This document shows positions 52,322 to 61,983 of a DNA stretch of 64,000 nucleotides, piece after piece. The stretch lies in assembly GCF_000725805.1 (NCBI RefSeq), contig NZ_JOFT01000012.1, positions 1-64,000 on the forward strand, given 5' to 3'. The DNA is from Streptomyces xanthophaeus. GTDB taxonomy: Bacteria; Actinomycetota; Actinomycetes; Streptomycetales; Streptomycetaceae. The position numbers were made by a program, and so were the translations under genes. Below the pieces are notes generated by a model, which did no database searches, had not been told where the DNA came from, and worked only from the letters and a program-made list of their open reading frames with translations. Every line of letters begins with the position of its first letter. Position 1 is the stretch's first letter.

Positions 52322-54643
52322 ATGAGCCAGGAGCTCCTGACTCTGCATGACCTGGTGCCCGCGCAGGCACTGGCCGAGTCGATCGCCGCCGGGTACGTGA
52401 CCCGCAAGTCGCACCCCGAGCTGCCGCTGTCGATCTACACCTACACGCGGTCCGCCCAGTACGAGGGCGTCTGGAACCAGGTCACCACGCGCTGCCGCGG
52501 CCTCGTCGCCGACGACACCACCGGAGCGGTCGTCGCCCTGCCGCTGCCGAAGTTCTTCAACGTCGGCGAGCACGAGGCCGGCATGCCGTACGCGCCCGCC
52601 CTCCCGGACGAGCCGTTCGAGGTGTACGACAAGGTCGACGGCAGCCTCGCGGTGGTGTTCCACTACGCCGGCCGCTGGCGGGTCGCCTCCAAGGGCTCCT
52701 TCGTCAGCGCCCAGGCGACCTGGGCCCAGCGGCGCCTCGACACCAAGGACACCTCCGCCCTGCGCCCGGGCGTCACCTACCTCGCCGAGATCCTCTACCC
52801 GCAGAACCGCATCGTCGTGAACTACGGCGACCGCCGGGACCTCGTCCTCCTCGCCGCCTTCGGCCTGGACGGCACCGAGGTGCCGCTCACCGAGGCCGCG
52901 CCCCACTGGGAGGGCATCGGCTCCGTGGTCACCGTGTGGCCCGCCATGCCGCTGGCCGAGCTGATGGCGCTGACGGAGTCCAACACCCTGCCCGGCGGCG
53001 CCACGGCCACCGGCACCGACGCCGAGGGCTTCGTCCTGCGGTTCGCCTCCGGTGTGCGCGCCAAGGCCAAGCTGGCCGAGTACGTGCGCCTGCACCGGGT
53101 CCTCACCGGCGTCAACGAGCGCGACATCTGGCGCAGCTACGGCATCCAGCGCTTCGCCGGCCTGCCCGTCAACCGCCTCGCGCAGGGCCTCAACTGCACC
53201 GCCGCCGAAGTCGAGGCCTCGGGCGGCAAGCCGCTGGACGCGCTGCTGGAGCAGGTGCCCGACGAGTTCGACGCCTGGGTGCGCGAGGTGATCGCCCGCC
53301 TGGAGGGCGAGGCGGCGGCGCACGAACGCGCCATCGACGAGGCCTACGCGGGCCTCGTGCACCTGGCCGCCGACCGGGGCGCCTTCGCCCGCGCCGTCAA
53401 GGAACTGCCGGACCGGCAGGTCCGGCCCGCGATGTTCCTGCGGCTCGACGGCCGTTCGACCGAGCTCACGACCTGGCGCCACGTACGGCCGGAGACGGCC
53501 GACCCGTACACCAGCGACGAGGAGGCGGCCGAGACGCCGGACGGAGCCGAGACGCCGGACGGAGCCGGCCGCGCCGCGCCGAAGGCCCCGCCGCGCGCCG
53601 TCGTACCCGCCGCTGCCCGCCCGGCGGCCCCGGCCGCACGGCAGCCCGCCGCCCCGGACACCGGGGCGCAGCATGCCGTCGCAGCGCGGACCGAAGAGCA
53701 GGAAGCCGCGCTGCCCGTCGTCCACGTGATGACCGGACTGCCGGCCTCCGGCAAGACGACCGCCGCCCGCGCCCTCCAGGCGCAGTCCGGCGGCCGGATG
53801 CGCCGCGTCAACCTCGACGACCTGCGGGCCATGCTCGACCTGCCGGACCCCGAGCGGGGCCGGTCCTTCGCCCACGAGAAGACCGTGCTGGAGGTCCAGG
53901 ACGCGGCGGTCCGCGCCGCCGTCGACGGCGGGTTCGACGTGGTCGTGGACAACACCCACCTGACCAAGAACATCCCCAAGCGGCTCAAGGCGGCGGTCGG
54001 CGGACTCGCCACCTTCGTCGTGCACGACTTCACCGACGTCCCGCTGGAGGAATGCCTGCGCCGGGACGCCGCCCGGGAGCGACAGGTCGGCGAGGAGATC
54101 ATCCGGATCCTTGCGGACAAGCACCAGAAGGCCCGCAAGGGCGGCTGGCGGCTCACGTCGGAGTGGATGAACGGCGTGTCCGGCGGGGCCGCCGTGCCGC
54201 CCGTGCAGACGTACGTCCCCGACCCGGCGCTCCCCTCGGCCGTGATGTGCGACATCGACGGCACCCTGGCGCTGCTCGGCAACCGGGGCCCGTACGACTT
54301 CTCGCGCTGCGAGCTCGACGTGCTCAACGAGTCGGTCCGCCACGCTCTGGACGCCTTCCGGCGGGCCGACGGCGACGTGATCGTGCTGCTGTCGGGGCGC
54401 AGCGAGGAGCACCGCCCGCAGACGGAGTCCTGGCTGCGGCGGCACGGGGTGCCGTACGACGAGCTGTGGATGCGCGCGACCGGTGACACCCGCCGCGACG
54501 ACGTGGTCAAGGCGGAACTGTTCGACGCTCACGTCCGCCACCGCTACGCGGTCCGGGTCTCCCTCGACGACCGCGACCGGGTCGTGGCCGTCTGGCGCCG
54601 GATGGGCCTGCCCACCTGGCAGGTCAACTACGGCGACTTCTGA
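52322..54643 (+). CDS. RNA ligase / 5'-kinase / 3'-phosphatase fusion (Rnl1-Pnkp type)
   Basis: 773-residue RNA repair enzyme. Residues about 1-390 are a T4 Rnl1-like RNA ligase: RCRGLVAD, nucleotidyl-accepting Lys104 in YDKVDGS, YLAEILYPQNRIVVNYG, EGFVLRF and KAKLAEYVRLH. An Ala/Pro-rich linker (about 395-460) leads to a polynucleotide kinase domain with P-loop GLPASGKT (471-478), NLDDLRAML and VVDNTHL. The C-terminus is a Pnkp-type HAD phosphatase: DIDGTLALLGNRGPYDFSRC (Asp644, Asp646), LLSGRSEEHRPQTESWL, GDTRRDDVVK, WQVNYGDF. The parts should heal 2',3'-cyclic phosphate/5'-OH RNA ends and seal them. GGGAGGA precedes ATG. The neighbouring PIN/NYN-like gene follows after 5 nt. Confidence 0.93.
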   Translation: MSQELLTLHDLVPAQALAESIAAGYVTRKSHPELPLSIYTYTRSAQYEGVWNQVTTRCRGLVADDTTGAVVALPLPKFFNVGEHEAGMPYAPALPDEPFEVYDKVDGSLAVVFHYAGRWRVASKGSFVSAQATWAQRRLDTKDTSALRPGVTYLAEILYPQNRIVVNYGDRRDLVLLAAFGLDGTEVPLTEAAPHWEGIGSVVTVWPAMPLAELMALTESNTLPGGATATGTDAEGFVLRFASGVRAKAKLAEYVRLHRVLTGVNERDIWRSYGIQRFAGLPVNRLAQGLNCTAAEVEASGGKPLDALLEQVPDEFDAWVREVIARLEGEAAAHERAIDEAYAGLVHLAADRGAFARAVKELPDRQVRPAMFLRLDGRSTELTTWRHVRPETADPYTSDEEAAETPDGAETPDGAGRAAPKAPPRAVVPAAARPAAPAARQPAAPDTGAQHAVAARTEEQEAALPVVHVMTGLPASGKTTAARALQAQSGGRMRRVNLDDLRAMLDLPDPERGRSFAHEKTVLEVQDAAVRAAVDGGFDVVVDNTHLTKNIPKRLKAAVGGLATFVVHDFTDVPLEECLRRDAARERQVGEEIIRILADKHQKARKGGWRLTSEWMNGVSGGAAVPPVQTYVPDPALPSAVMCDIDGTLALLGNRGPYDFSRCELDVLNESVRHALDAFRRADGDVIVLLSGRSEEHRPQTESWLRRHGVPYDELWMRATGDTRRDDVVKAELFDAHVRHRYAVRVSLDDRDRVVAVWRRMGLPTWQVNYGDF

Positions 54644-54648
54644 GGGAC

Positions 54649-55008
54649 GTGACGGGTGTGCTGCTGATCGTGGACGCCGCCAATGTCGTCGGGTCCGTAC
54701 CCGACGGCTGGTGGCGGGACCGCCGGGGCGCCACCGAGCGGCTGCGCGACCGGCTGGCCGCCCGGGACGAGGGCGAGGAGATCGTCCTCGTCGTCGAGGG
54801 CGCCGCCCGGGGCGTCGGGTCCGTGCCCGGAGTACGGGTGGACCCGGCGCCCGGCAGCGGCGACGACCGGATCGTGGAACTGGCCGCAGCCGCGGCCCGT
54901 GAGGACCGCGGCTGCGTGGTGGTCACCGCGGACCGTGCGCTGCGCGAACGGGTCCGGGCGTACGGGGCGCAGTGCCGGGGACCGCGTACGGTCCGCCCGG
55001 CGGACTGA
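54649..55008 (+). CDS. PIN/NYN-like small protein (putative RNase)
   Basis: 119-residue protein with acidic positions of the PIN/NYN (YacP-like) nuclease fold: LLIVDAANVVGSVPDGWW at the N-terminus, GSGDDRIVELAAAAA, and CVVVTADRALRERVRAYGA at the C-terminus. Homologues are sometimes labelled NTP pyrophosphohydrolase, so the biochemical call is open. GTG 54649 starts 5 nt after the RNA ligase-Pnkp stop; GTG 54658 is an alternative with better spacing to GAGGG. Tight linkage suggests a shared RNA-processing role. Confidence 0.75.
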   Translation: MTGVLLIVDAANVVGSVPDGWWRDRRGATERLRDRLAARDEGEEIVLVVEGAARGVGSVPGVRVDPAPGSGDDRIVELAAAAAREDRGCVVVTADRALRERVRAYGAQCRGPRTVRPAD

Positions 55009-55017
55009 CCGGGAGGG

Positions 55018-55539
55018 TCAGCGGCAGTACTGCACCGGGGACTGGTTCTTGACGTAGCGGGCGGCGACCCAGCGCTCCGCGCCGTACTGGCGGCCCTTCG
55101 CGGCGGGGCCGTTCTGCCAGTCGCCGTTGCCGTTCTGGCCGTTCTGACCGTTCTCGCCGTTCTGACCGTTCTGACCGTTCTGACCGTTCTGGCCGTTCTC
55201 GCCGTTCTGCCAGTCGTCCGTCCCGTCCGCCAGGCGGTACCAGATGCGGTTCCCGTCGACCGACTCGCCGTACTTCTTGCAGTCGATCTCGACCGTGCGG
55301 TTCGGGTACACCTTGCCGACGCTCTCCGAGCGGGTGGTCGGCTTGCTGCGGACCGTCAGCGCGCCGCGCGAGACGACCTTGCCGATCACGGACCTGTACG
55401 CGGCTGCGCCGGCGGCGGTCTCGTGCGCGGGCAGGGTGGACACCGGTCCCTCGTCCGCGACGGACACGCCCGCCCCGACCAGACCGAGCACCAGGCTTCC
55501 GGTGGCGAGAGCGAGGATGGTCCTGGTGGGCTTCAGCAT
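55018..55539 (-). CDS. Secreted SH3-domain protein with tripeptide repeat insert
   Basis: 173-residue exported protein. Signal peptide residues 1-28 (LALATGSLVLGLVGAGVSVADE). Bacterial SH3 domain: VVSRGALTVRSKPTTRSESVGKVYPNRTVEIDCKKYG, IWYRLADG, then after the insert GAERWVAARYVKNQSPVQYC. Between IWYRLADG and RWVAARYV lies a stretch of nine Gln/Glu-Asn-Gly triplets, inside what is normally a short loop. Three Cys are present near the ends of the domain. It probably acts at the cell wall. Confidence 0.85.
   Translation of the reverse strand: MLKPTRTILALATGSLVLGLVGAGVSVADEGPVSTLPAHETAAGAAAYRSVIGKVVSRGALTVRSKPTTRSESVGKVYPNRTVEIDCKKYGESVDGNRIWYRLADGTDDWQNGENGQNGQNGQNGQNGENGQNGQNGNGDWQNGPAAKGRQYGAERWVAARYVKNQSPVQYCR
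55130..55210. repeat. 9-bp tandem repeat, nine units, coding
   Basis: Unit CCGTTCTGA on the plus strand, with the last two bases varying (GA, GG, CG, GC), repeated nine times without gaps. On the minus strand each unit encodes Gln-Asn-Gly or Glu-Asn-Gly within the SH3 protein. Copy number can change in steps of three residues without frameshift. Confidence 0.95.
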
Positions 55540-55963
55540 GAGCCGGCTCCTCTACGAAAGACGTCCGCCCGGCCGCGGCGTGCGGCGCGGGGCGGCAACC
55601 AGGGGGTTGCCACGGACGACTATGGCCACGCAAGGGCGTACAGCCCGGATGACTCACCGCCGTTACGTCCGATATGCCCCATCCGGGGCATCGGTCATCG
55701 GTTCGGTCGGCCCAGCGATCCCGGCGCACCCGGCCTGCCTGTCCGGCGTCCCGGCGCAGACGGGGACGCGGCCGTGCCCTCCCCCGAACGGGCACGGCCG
55801 CGCGGCGGGCCCCCGGGGGGCAAGGGCCGGCGCCGGCGGAAGGGCCGGCACGACCGAATCTACGCACGGACACCCCTGCCCCGCGCCCGTCCACGGGTTG
55901 AAACCGGCTACCCCTCAGGTGGGTCACCCTGTACAACCAGGGGGGTACACCGAGGGGGTTGAA
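55540..55963. other. 424-nt divergent intergenic region with two hairpins
   Basis: Region between the SH3 gene (minus) and the histidine kinase gene (plus). GGCAACCAGGGGGTTGCC (55594-55611) forms a 7-bp stem in the SH3 leader. A 13-bp stem with arms CGCGGCCGTGCCC and GGGCACGGCCGCG spans 55767-55802. I see no supported gene and no known riboswitch class. The stretch 55920-55960 next to the kinase start is GGGGG-rich and contains its ribosome binding site. Confidence 0.6.
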
Positions 55964-57160
55964 GTGCAGTGGTCCGTACATCCGGTGGCGGCGCGGACCC
56001 GCGCCCTGCTGCCGGTCGTCGGCGAGGTCGTGTGGGCGGTCGGCTCGCTGTGGATGTCCGCCGACCTGCTGCACAACTGGCCCGACCCGAACGACTACTG
56101 GCGGGACAACGACGCGCTCGCCTACGCCCTGCTCGCCGCGATCTACCTGCCGCTCGTACTGCGTCGCCGCCATCCCGTGGCCGTACTGGTGAGCACCGGG
56201 CTCTGCGTCAGCACCTACTTCACCCTCGGCTACTACCACGTGGTCGCCGCCTGTTCGATGGCCACCGCCCTGTATACCGTGGCCTCCCTGCGGCCCCGCC
56301 GGGTCTCCCTCCGGTGCGCGGCCGTGACGCTCGCCGTGCTCCTGTGGGGCACCCGCCTCGCCGAAGCGGGGGTCGTGGCGATGAGCGCGGCCTTCGTGAC
56401 CGTCGCCACCGTCGTCTGCTGGGTCGCCGGTGACGGATCGCGCCGCCTGCGCGAGCTCACCCGGCAACTGCGCCTGGAGCAGGAGGACAAGGCCCGACGC
56501 GCGGTGGCGGAGGAACGCATCAGGATCGCCCGGGAACTGCACGACGTCATCGCGCACCACGTCTCGGTCATCTCCGTCCAGACGGGACTCGCGGGATACG
56601 TGTTCACCTCGGACCCGCCCACCGCCCGCCGGGCCCTGGACACCATCGGCGACAGCGCGCACGAGGCCCTGGCGGAGATGCGCCGCATGCTGGTGGTCCT
56701 GCGCGAGACGGACCCGGCCCGCGCGGCGCACACGGCCCCCGAGACCTCCGGGCTCGGGCGGCTGGACGACCTGGTCAAACGGGTCGGGGAGGCCGGGGTG
56801 CCCGTGGACGTACGGATCACCGGGACGGCGTACGACCTGCCGCCCGGGATCGACCAGTGCGCCTACCGGGTGGTCCAGGAGGCCCTCACGAACGTGATCA
56901 AGCACGCTCCGGACGCCCGGACGACCGTCCGCGTCCACTACGCCGCCGACGAGGTCCGTGTACGCGTCAAGGACGACGGAAGTGCCCGCCCGCGGCCGCG
57001 CTCTGCGGACTCCGGCCGGAAAGCTGCCGGTCAGGGGTTGATCGGAATGCGCGAGCGGGCGACGATCTACCACGGCACCGTGACCGCGGAACCCGCCCCG
57101 GACGGCGGATTCGAGGTCAGCCTGCGGGTACCCGTGCCGCGGCCGGGCCGTGGCGCATGA
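55964..57160 (+). CDS. Sensor histidine kinase, NarL-type (HisKA_3)
   Basis: 398-residue membrane kinase. About four or five N-terminal transmembrane segments (residues 15-150) carry little extracellular domain. They are followed by the dimerisation/phosphoacceptor helix RIRIARELHDVIAHHVSVISVQ with His193, and an ATPase domain with N-box EALTNVIKHAP, VRVRVKDDG and GLIGMRERA. GTG 55964 has GAGGGGG upstream. Paired with the response regulator 52 nt downstream. Confidence 0.92.
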   Translation: MQWSVHPVAARTRALLPVVGEVVWAVGSLWMSADLLHNWPDPNDYWRDNDALAYALLAAIYLPLVLRRRHPVAVLVSTGLCVSTYFTLGYYHVVAACSMATALYTVASLRPRRVSLRCAAVTLAVLLWGTRLAEAGVVAMSAAFVTVATVVCWVAGDGSRRLRELTRQLRLEQEDKARRAVAEERIRIARELHDVIAHHVSVISVQTGLAGYVFTSDPPTARRALDTIGDSAHEALAEMRRMLVVLRETDPARAAHTAPETSGLGRLDDLVKRVGEAGVPVDVRITGTAYDLPPGIDQCAYRVVQEALTNVIKHAPDARTTVRVHYAADEVRVRVKDDGSARPRPRSADSGRKAAGQGLIGMRERATIYHGTVTAEPAPDGGFEVSLRVPVPRPGRGA

Positions 57161-57212
57161 GCAGGGCCGGAGCCGTGACAGCAGCCGTACACCGGGGGAG
57201 GAGGGCAGGCCG

Positions 57213-57875
57213 ATGCCGCGCGTGCTCGTCGTCGACGACCAGTTCCTGATCCGGTCCGGACTGACCGCCCTGCTGACCGCCGCACCCGGCTTCGAGGTCG
57301 CCGGAGAGGCACAGGACGGCGAGGAGGCCGTCCGGCTCGCCGCCGGGACCCGTCCCGACGTGATCCTCATGGACGTCCGGATGCCCGGTGTGGACGGCAT
57401 CACCGCCACCGAGCGGATCCTGGCCGCGCACGGCGAGGCACCCGGTCGGCCCAAGGTGCTGGTCCTGACGACCTTCGACTCCGACGAGTACGTGCTGCGG
57501 GCGATCAGGGTCGGTGCCGACGGCTTCCTCCTCAAGGACACCCCGCCCGACCGGCTGCTCGCCGCCATCACCACCGTGCACGCCGGCGAGATGCTCTTCA
57601 GCCCCCAGGCGCTGCGCGGACTGATCGACACCTACGCGGCCCCCGCCCCGCGGGTCCCGCACCCGGGCCTGGGCGCCCTGACCCCGCGCGAACGGGAGGT
57701 GCTCGGGCTGGTCGGCGCCGGGCTCTCCAACGCCGACATCGCCCGGCGGCTCTTCCTCAGCGCGGCCACCGTCAAGACCCACGTGCACCGCTGCATGAGC
57801 AAGCTGGAGGTCTCCAGCCGGGCGCAGGCCGTGGTCGTGGCCCACGAGTTCGGTCTCGCCGCCCGGATGCCCTGA
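57213..57875 (+). CDS. NarL/FixJ-type response regulator
   Basis: 220-residue regulator. The receiver domain has acidic pair DD (residues 8-9), phospho-acceptor Asp54 in ILMDVRMPG, the Thr switch in VLVLTTFD and Lys in FLLKD. The C-terminal LuxR HTH reads LTPREREVLGLVGAGLSNADIARRLFLSAATVKTHVHRCMSKL. GGAGGA lies upstream of ATG 57213. Cognate partner of the kinase at 55964; targets unknown. Confidence 0.93.
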   Translation: MPRVLVVDDQFLIRSGLTALLTAAPGFEVAGEAQDGEEAVRLAAGTRPDVILMDVRMPGVDGITATERILAAHGEAPGRPKVLVLTTFDSDEYVLRAIRVGADGFLLKDTPPDRLLAAITTVHAGEMLFSPQALRGLIDTYAAPAPRVPHPGLGALTPREREVLGLVGAGLSNADIARRLFLSAATVKTHVHRCMSKLEVSSRAQAVVVAHEFGLAARMP

Positions 57876-57927
57876 CCGCAGGGCCCTGCGGATGCGGGCG
57901 GCGGCGGGCGGCGCCAGAGTGGGTGCC

Positions 57928-58296
57928 ATGGGTATCGAAGACTACGGCGGCGGCGCAGGGGCCCACGAGAGCGGCGTGCTCGTCGTGACGACCAACGACG
58001 TCCCCGGCTACCGGGTCGAGCAGGTCATCGGCGAGGTCTTCGGACTCACCGTGCGCTCCCGCCACCTGGGCAGCCAGATCGGCGCGGGACTGAAGTCGAT
58101 GATCGGCGGCGAGCTGAAGGGCCTCACCAAGACCCTGGTGCAGACCCGCAACCAGGCCATGGACCGGCTCGTCGAGCAGGCGAAGGCACGGGGCGCGAAC
58201 GCCGTGCTGATGATGCGCTTCGACGTGACCGACGCCGCCGACGTCGGCACCGAGGTGTGCGCGTACGGCACGGCCGTCGTCCTCGTCCCCGCCTAG
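57928..58296 (+). CDS. YbjQ/UPF0145 family protein
   Basis: 122-residue protein: VLVVTTNDVPGYRVEQVIGEVFGLTVRSR, then ELKGLTKTLVQTRNQAMDRLVEQAKARGANAVLMMRFD and a C-terminal CAYGTAVVLVP. This is the YbjQ heavy-metal-binding-domain pattern; it forms pentameric rings in known structures and its role is unclear. ATG 57928 starts the conserved block. Confidence 0.9.
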   Translation: MGIEDYGGGAGAHESGVLVVTTNDVPGYRVEQVIGEVFGLTVRSRHLGSQIGAGLKSMIGGELKGLTKTLVQTRNQAMDRLVEQAKARGANAVLMMRFDVTDAADVGTEVCAYGTAVVLVPA

Positions 58297-58489
58297 GCCG
58301 AAAGAGACGACCTGGGCGGTCTCGCCGTCCCATCCGCACCACCCGTGTACGTAAGTCCAGGACAGCGCTCCGCTTTGTCCATGGGCCTTCCCGGTACCCG
58401 GTCCGCAAGCTGTCAGGTCAGTGAGCGGACCGCCGGGCCTTCCTGCCGCGCGGTCCCGCGCCCAGGAAGCGCCGATTCCCGGAGGCCCG

Positions 58490-61400
58490 ATGCGAACCCC
58501 CCTCTGGCCGGCCGCAGCCGCGGTGGCCGGTCTGGTCGCCACGCTGGTCGTGGCCGCGCCCGCCGGCCCCGCCGTGGCGGCCGCCCCCGTGACGATCACC
58601 TCGCCCGAACTGTCCGTGAGCGTGGACAGCGGCTTCCCCCGCGTCATCTCCTACACCCGGCGCGCCACCGGGGACGTACTGCACGGGAACGAGGACACCC
58701 TCGGCTCGATCCTCGTCAACGGGACCGTCCACACCCCCACCGTGACCTCCACCCCTTCCGCCTCCGGCGTGGACTACGCGCTCGCCTTCTCCGGGGTGAC
58801 CATCAGGTCCCGCCTCTCGGTGACCGGCGCGGTCGTGGAGTTCAAGGTCACCGCGATCGAGGACACCGCGGCCCTGCGCGTCCGCAGCCTGGCGATACCC
58901 GACCACAACCTCGTCAGCGTCCGCAGCGACCAGCCCGGCGCCGCGCTGTCCACCGCGACCATGCACACCGCCACCACCGGCACCGGGGACGCCTTCACCC
59001 CCGTCACGGCGAACACGCCCGCCGATCCCGCCGCCACCACCGTGATGTACGGCCTCGTCAACACCGGCAAGCTGGCCGCCGCCATCGACTCCAACTCCCT
59101 CTACGACACCCCCTCCGGCGGCACCGCGCGCGAGAACGGCCGGATCAGCAAGCGCGTCACCGACCAGGGCGGCTACCGCCGGGCCGGACTGTGGAGCGGC
59201 GCCTGGCTCCACCGGGCCGCGGGCGCCGCCGACGGCGACACCGAGCCCCTCCCGTACGCCCGCGTCGCGATCACCGGCGACCGCAACGCCGACTCCGTCG
59301 TCGACTGGCAGGACGCCGCCGTCGCCCACCGCGACATCTGGACGGCGCCCACCGGCTGGCAGGACACCGCGGACCGGGTCGTGCAGCGGATCCCCTTCAA
59401 CTTCGCCTCCCAGGCCACGCACCCCTTCGCGCAGACCCTCGACGAGACGAAACGGGTCAGCCTGGCCACCGACGGCCTCGGACAGTTCGTCCTCCTCAAG
59501 GGCTACGCCTCCGAGGGCCACGACTCCGCGCACATGGACTACAAGAACGTGGGCTCCAAACTCGGCGGAGCCGTCGACCTCAACACCCTCATCACCGCCG
59601 GCCACGCCTACAACGCCGACTTCGGCGTGCACGTCAACGCCACCGAGGAGTACCCGGTCTCGGCCACCTTCGACCCGGCCCGCCACAGCGGAGGACTCGG
59701 CTGGGACTGGCTCGACCAGTCGTACTACGTGGACACCCGCAAGGACGGCCAGTCCGGGCAGCGCCTGCGACGCCTCCAGGACCTCAAGGCCGCGGCACCC
59801 GGACTCGACTTCCTCTACGTGGACGTCTGGTACGGCGACGGGTACGTCTCGCGGCGGCTCCAGCGCGAGATCGGGGGCCTCGGCCTCCAGCTGACCACCG
59901 AGTTCCCCAACACCCTGACCGAACAGTCCCTCTGGCACCACTGGGCCACCGACGTCAACTACGGCGGCAGCGACCTGAAGGGCATCAACTCCACCATCGC
60001 CCGGTTCATCGCCAACCACGCCAAGGACGACTGGATCGCCCGCAACCCGCTGCTCGGCGGCGCCGAGATCACCGCCTACGAGGGCTGGCAGGGCAAGAAG
60101 GACTACGCCGCCTTCCTGAACACCACCTTCGCCGTCAACCTGCCGACCAAGTACCTCCAGCAGTCCCCGATCGTGAAGTGGACCGCCGACACGGTCACCC
60201 TCGCCGACGGCACCACCGTCACCGCCACCGGCAACAAGCGGCAGATCACCACCGGCGGCCGCACGGTCCTCTCCGGCGACGCCTACCTGCTGCCCCGCGA
60301 CGGGAAGCTCTACCACTGGAACGACAAGGGCGGCTCCACCACATGGACCCTGCCCGCGGGCTGGAGCGCCCCCAAGCTCTACGCCCTCACCGACACCGGC
60401 CGCCGCCTCGTCGGCGACCTCCCCGTCGGCGCCGGCCGCCAGATCACCCTGGACGCCACCGCCCGCACCGCCTACGTGGTCACCGACGCCGCCGCACCCG
60501 CCCAGGCCGACCCCCGCTGGGGCGAGGGCACCCCGGTCAAGGACCCCTCCTTCTACGCGGGCGACCTCACGGCCTGGGACGTGAGCGGGACCGGCGCGGC
60601 CGTCACCCGCAACGCCCAGGGCCAGAGCGAGCTCACCTTCGCCCCCGGGTCCGCCCCGGCCGTCTCCCAGCAGCTCACCGGCCTCACCCCCGGCACCTAC
60701 GCCGCCTCCGTCTGGGTCTCCACCCCCACGGGCCGGGCAGCCACCCTCACCGTCACCCCGGCCGGCGGCTCCGCCGCATCCGTGTACGCCGACTCCTCGC
60801 CCCTGACCAACAGCCTCGGCGGCAGCGAGAAGAACGGCACCAGGATGCAGCGCATGAAGGTGTTCTTCGACGTCCCGGCGGGCCGCTCCACCGCCGCCCT
60901 CAGCCTCTCCGCCGCCGCCGGACCCGGCACCGTCCAACTGGACGACGTACGCGTGGTCCGCTCCGCCCGCACCCCGCTCGGCAGCCACTGGTTCGCCGAG
61001 GACTTCGAGAACGTCGACGCGGGCTGGGGCCCCTTCGCCTTCGGCGGCGCGGGCGGCTCGGCCACCGACCCGCGCACCCACATCGCCCAGCGCAACGCCC
61101 CGTACACCCAGGCCGGCTGGAGTGGGAAGCTGGTCGACGACGTGATCTCCGGGCAGAACTCCCTCAAATCGCACGAGGAGCGGACCGGGCTGGTCTACCG
61201 GACCCTGCCGCAGACCCTGCGCCTGGTCCAGGGCCGCTCGTACCGGGTGACCTTCCGCTACGAGAGCGGATTCGGCGACGACTACCGGTTCGTCACCGGC
61301 TCCGGAGCCACCGAGTCCGCCACCGCCCTCGGCCAGGCCCGTACGCCCACCACCTTCACCAGGACCTTCACGGCCGGGGCCGACGCCTGGATCGGCGTCC

Positions 61401-61930
61401 GCAAGGTCACCCCCGAGAACTCCCACAACGAGGCGGACCTCGTCCTCGACGACCTGACGGTGGACGACCTCGGACCGGGCGGCGGCGGTGAACTCCTCGT
61501 ACCGCAGGGCCAGATGACGGTGAAGGCCGTCGACAGCCAGGAGACCGCCGCGGAGAACGGCAGCGCCGCGAACGTCCTGGACGGCGACCCCTCCACCATC
61601 TGGCACACCGCGTGGTACACGAGCACCGCGCCCCTGCCGCACGAGATCACCCTGGACCTCGGCGCCCCGTACAACGTCTCGGCCCTGCACTACCTGCCCC
61701 GCCAGACCCAGAGCAACGGACGCATCGCCGGCTACCAGGTGTTCACCTCCGCCGACGGGACGGCCTGGACCACGGCGGCGGCCTCCGGCACCTTCACCGA
61801 CACCACGGCCCAGCAGACCGCCTCCTTCCCCGCCCGCACCGCCCGTTACGTCAGACTCCGCGCCACGAGCGAGGTGACCGGCAACCCCTGGACCTCGGTG
61901 GCCGAACTCAACGTCGCCCACCGGCCGTAG
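58490..61930 (+). CDS. Secreted GH101 endo-alpha-N-acetylgalactosaminidase with CBM32
   Basis: 1146-residue exported enzyme with a signal peptide (residues 1-32, [21 protein letters not shown]). The GH101 core includes [28 protein letters not shown], the nucleophile-type motif [11 protein letters not shown] (Asp445) and [11 protein letters not shown] with a likely acid Glu471 (inferred from motif only). Middle carbohydrate-binding jelly-roll domains follow (about 680-830 and 835-990), and a C-terminal F5/8-type CBM32 (about 1005-1146; [33 protein letters not shown]). The family releases the O-linked Gal-GalNAc disaccharide from mucin-type glycoproteins. GGAGG precedes ATG 58490. Confidence 0.9.
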   Translation: MRTPLWPAAAAVAGLVATLVVAAPAGPAVAAAPVTITSPELSVSVDSGFPRVISYTRRATGDVLHGNEDTLGSILVNGTVHTPTVTSTPSASGVDYALAFSGVTIRSRLSVTGAVVEFKVTAIEDTAALRVRSLAIPDHNLVSVRSDQPGAALSTATMHTATTGTGDAFTPVTANTPADPAATTVMYGLVNTGKLAAAIDSNSLYDTPSGGTARENGRISKRVTDQGGYRRAGLWSGAWLHRAAGAADGDTEPLPYARVAITGDRNADSVVDWQDAAVAHRDIWTAPTGWQDTADRVVQRIPFNFASQATHPFAQTLDETKRVSLATDGLGQFVLLKGYASEGHDSAHMDYKNVGSKLGGAVDLNTLITAGHAYNADFGVHVNATEEYPVSATFDPARHSGGLGWDWLDQSYYVDTRKDGQSGQRLRRLQDLKAAAPGLDFLYVDVWYGDGYVSRRLQREIGGLGLQLTTEFPNTLTEQSLWHHWATDVNYGGSDLKGINSTIARFIANHAKDDWIARNPLLGGAEITAYEGWQGKKDYAAFLNTTFAVNLPTKYLQQSPIVKWTADTVTLADGTTVTATGNKRQITTGGRTVLSGDAYLLPRDGKLYHWNDKGGSTTWTLPAGWSAPKLYALTDTGRRLVGDLPVGAGRQITLDATARTAYVVTDAAAPAQADPRWGEGTPVKDPSFYAGDLTAWDVSGTGAAVTRNAQGQSELTFAPGSAPAVSQQLTGLTPGTYAASVWVSTPTGRAATLTVTPAGGSAASVYADSSPLTNSLGGSEKNGTRMQRMKVFFDVPAGRSTAALSLSAAAGPGTVQLDDVRVVRSARTPLGSHWFAEDFENVDAGWGPFAFGGAGGSATDPRTHIAQRNAPYTQAGWSGKLVDDVISGQNSLKSHEERTGLVYRTLPQTLRLVQGRSYRVTFRYESGFGDDYRFVTGSGATESATALGQARTPTTFTRTFTAGADAWIGVRKVTPENSHNEADLVLDDLTVDDLGPGGGGELLVPQGQMTVKAVDSQETAAENGSAANVLDGDPSTIWHTAWYTSTAPLPHEITLDLGAPYNVSALHYLPRQTQSNGRIAGYQVFTSADGTAWTTAAASGTFTDTTAQQTASFPARTARYVRLRATSEVTGNPWTSVAELNVAHRP

Positions 61931-61983
61931 AAGTCCCGTCCGGCCCGTCCCGCACGGGGCGTCCGGACGGCAGACTGGACGGC

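Noticed and set aside
55130..55210. CRISPR-like repeat
   Set aside because: Units are 9 bp, contiguous, in frame and without spacers: a coding tandem repeat.
55540..55963. Possible c-di-AMP (ydaO) or c-di-GMP riboswitch before the SH3-domain gene
   Set aside because: Cell-wall genes in streptomycetes often have a ydaO element, but its conserved core is not present here, and the CACGCAAGGGC similarity to the c-di-GMP class is too short.
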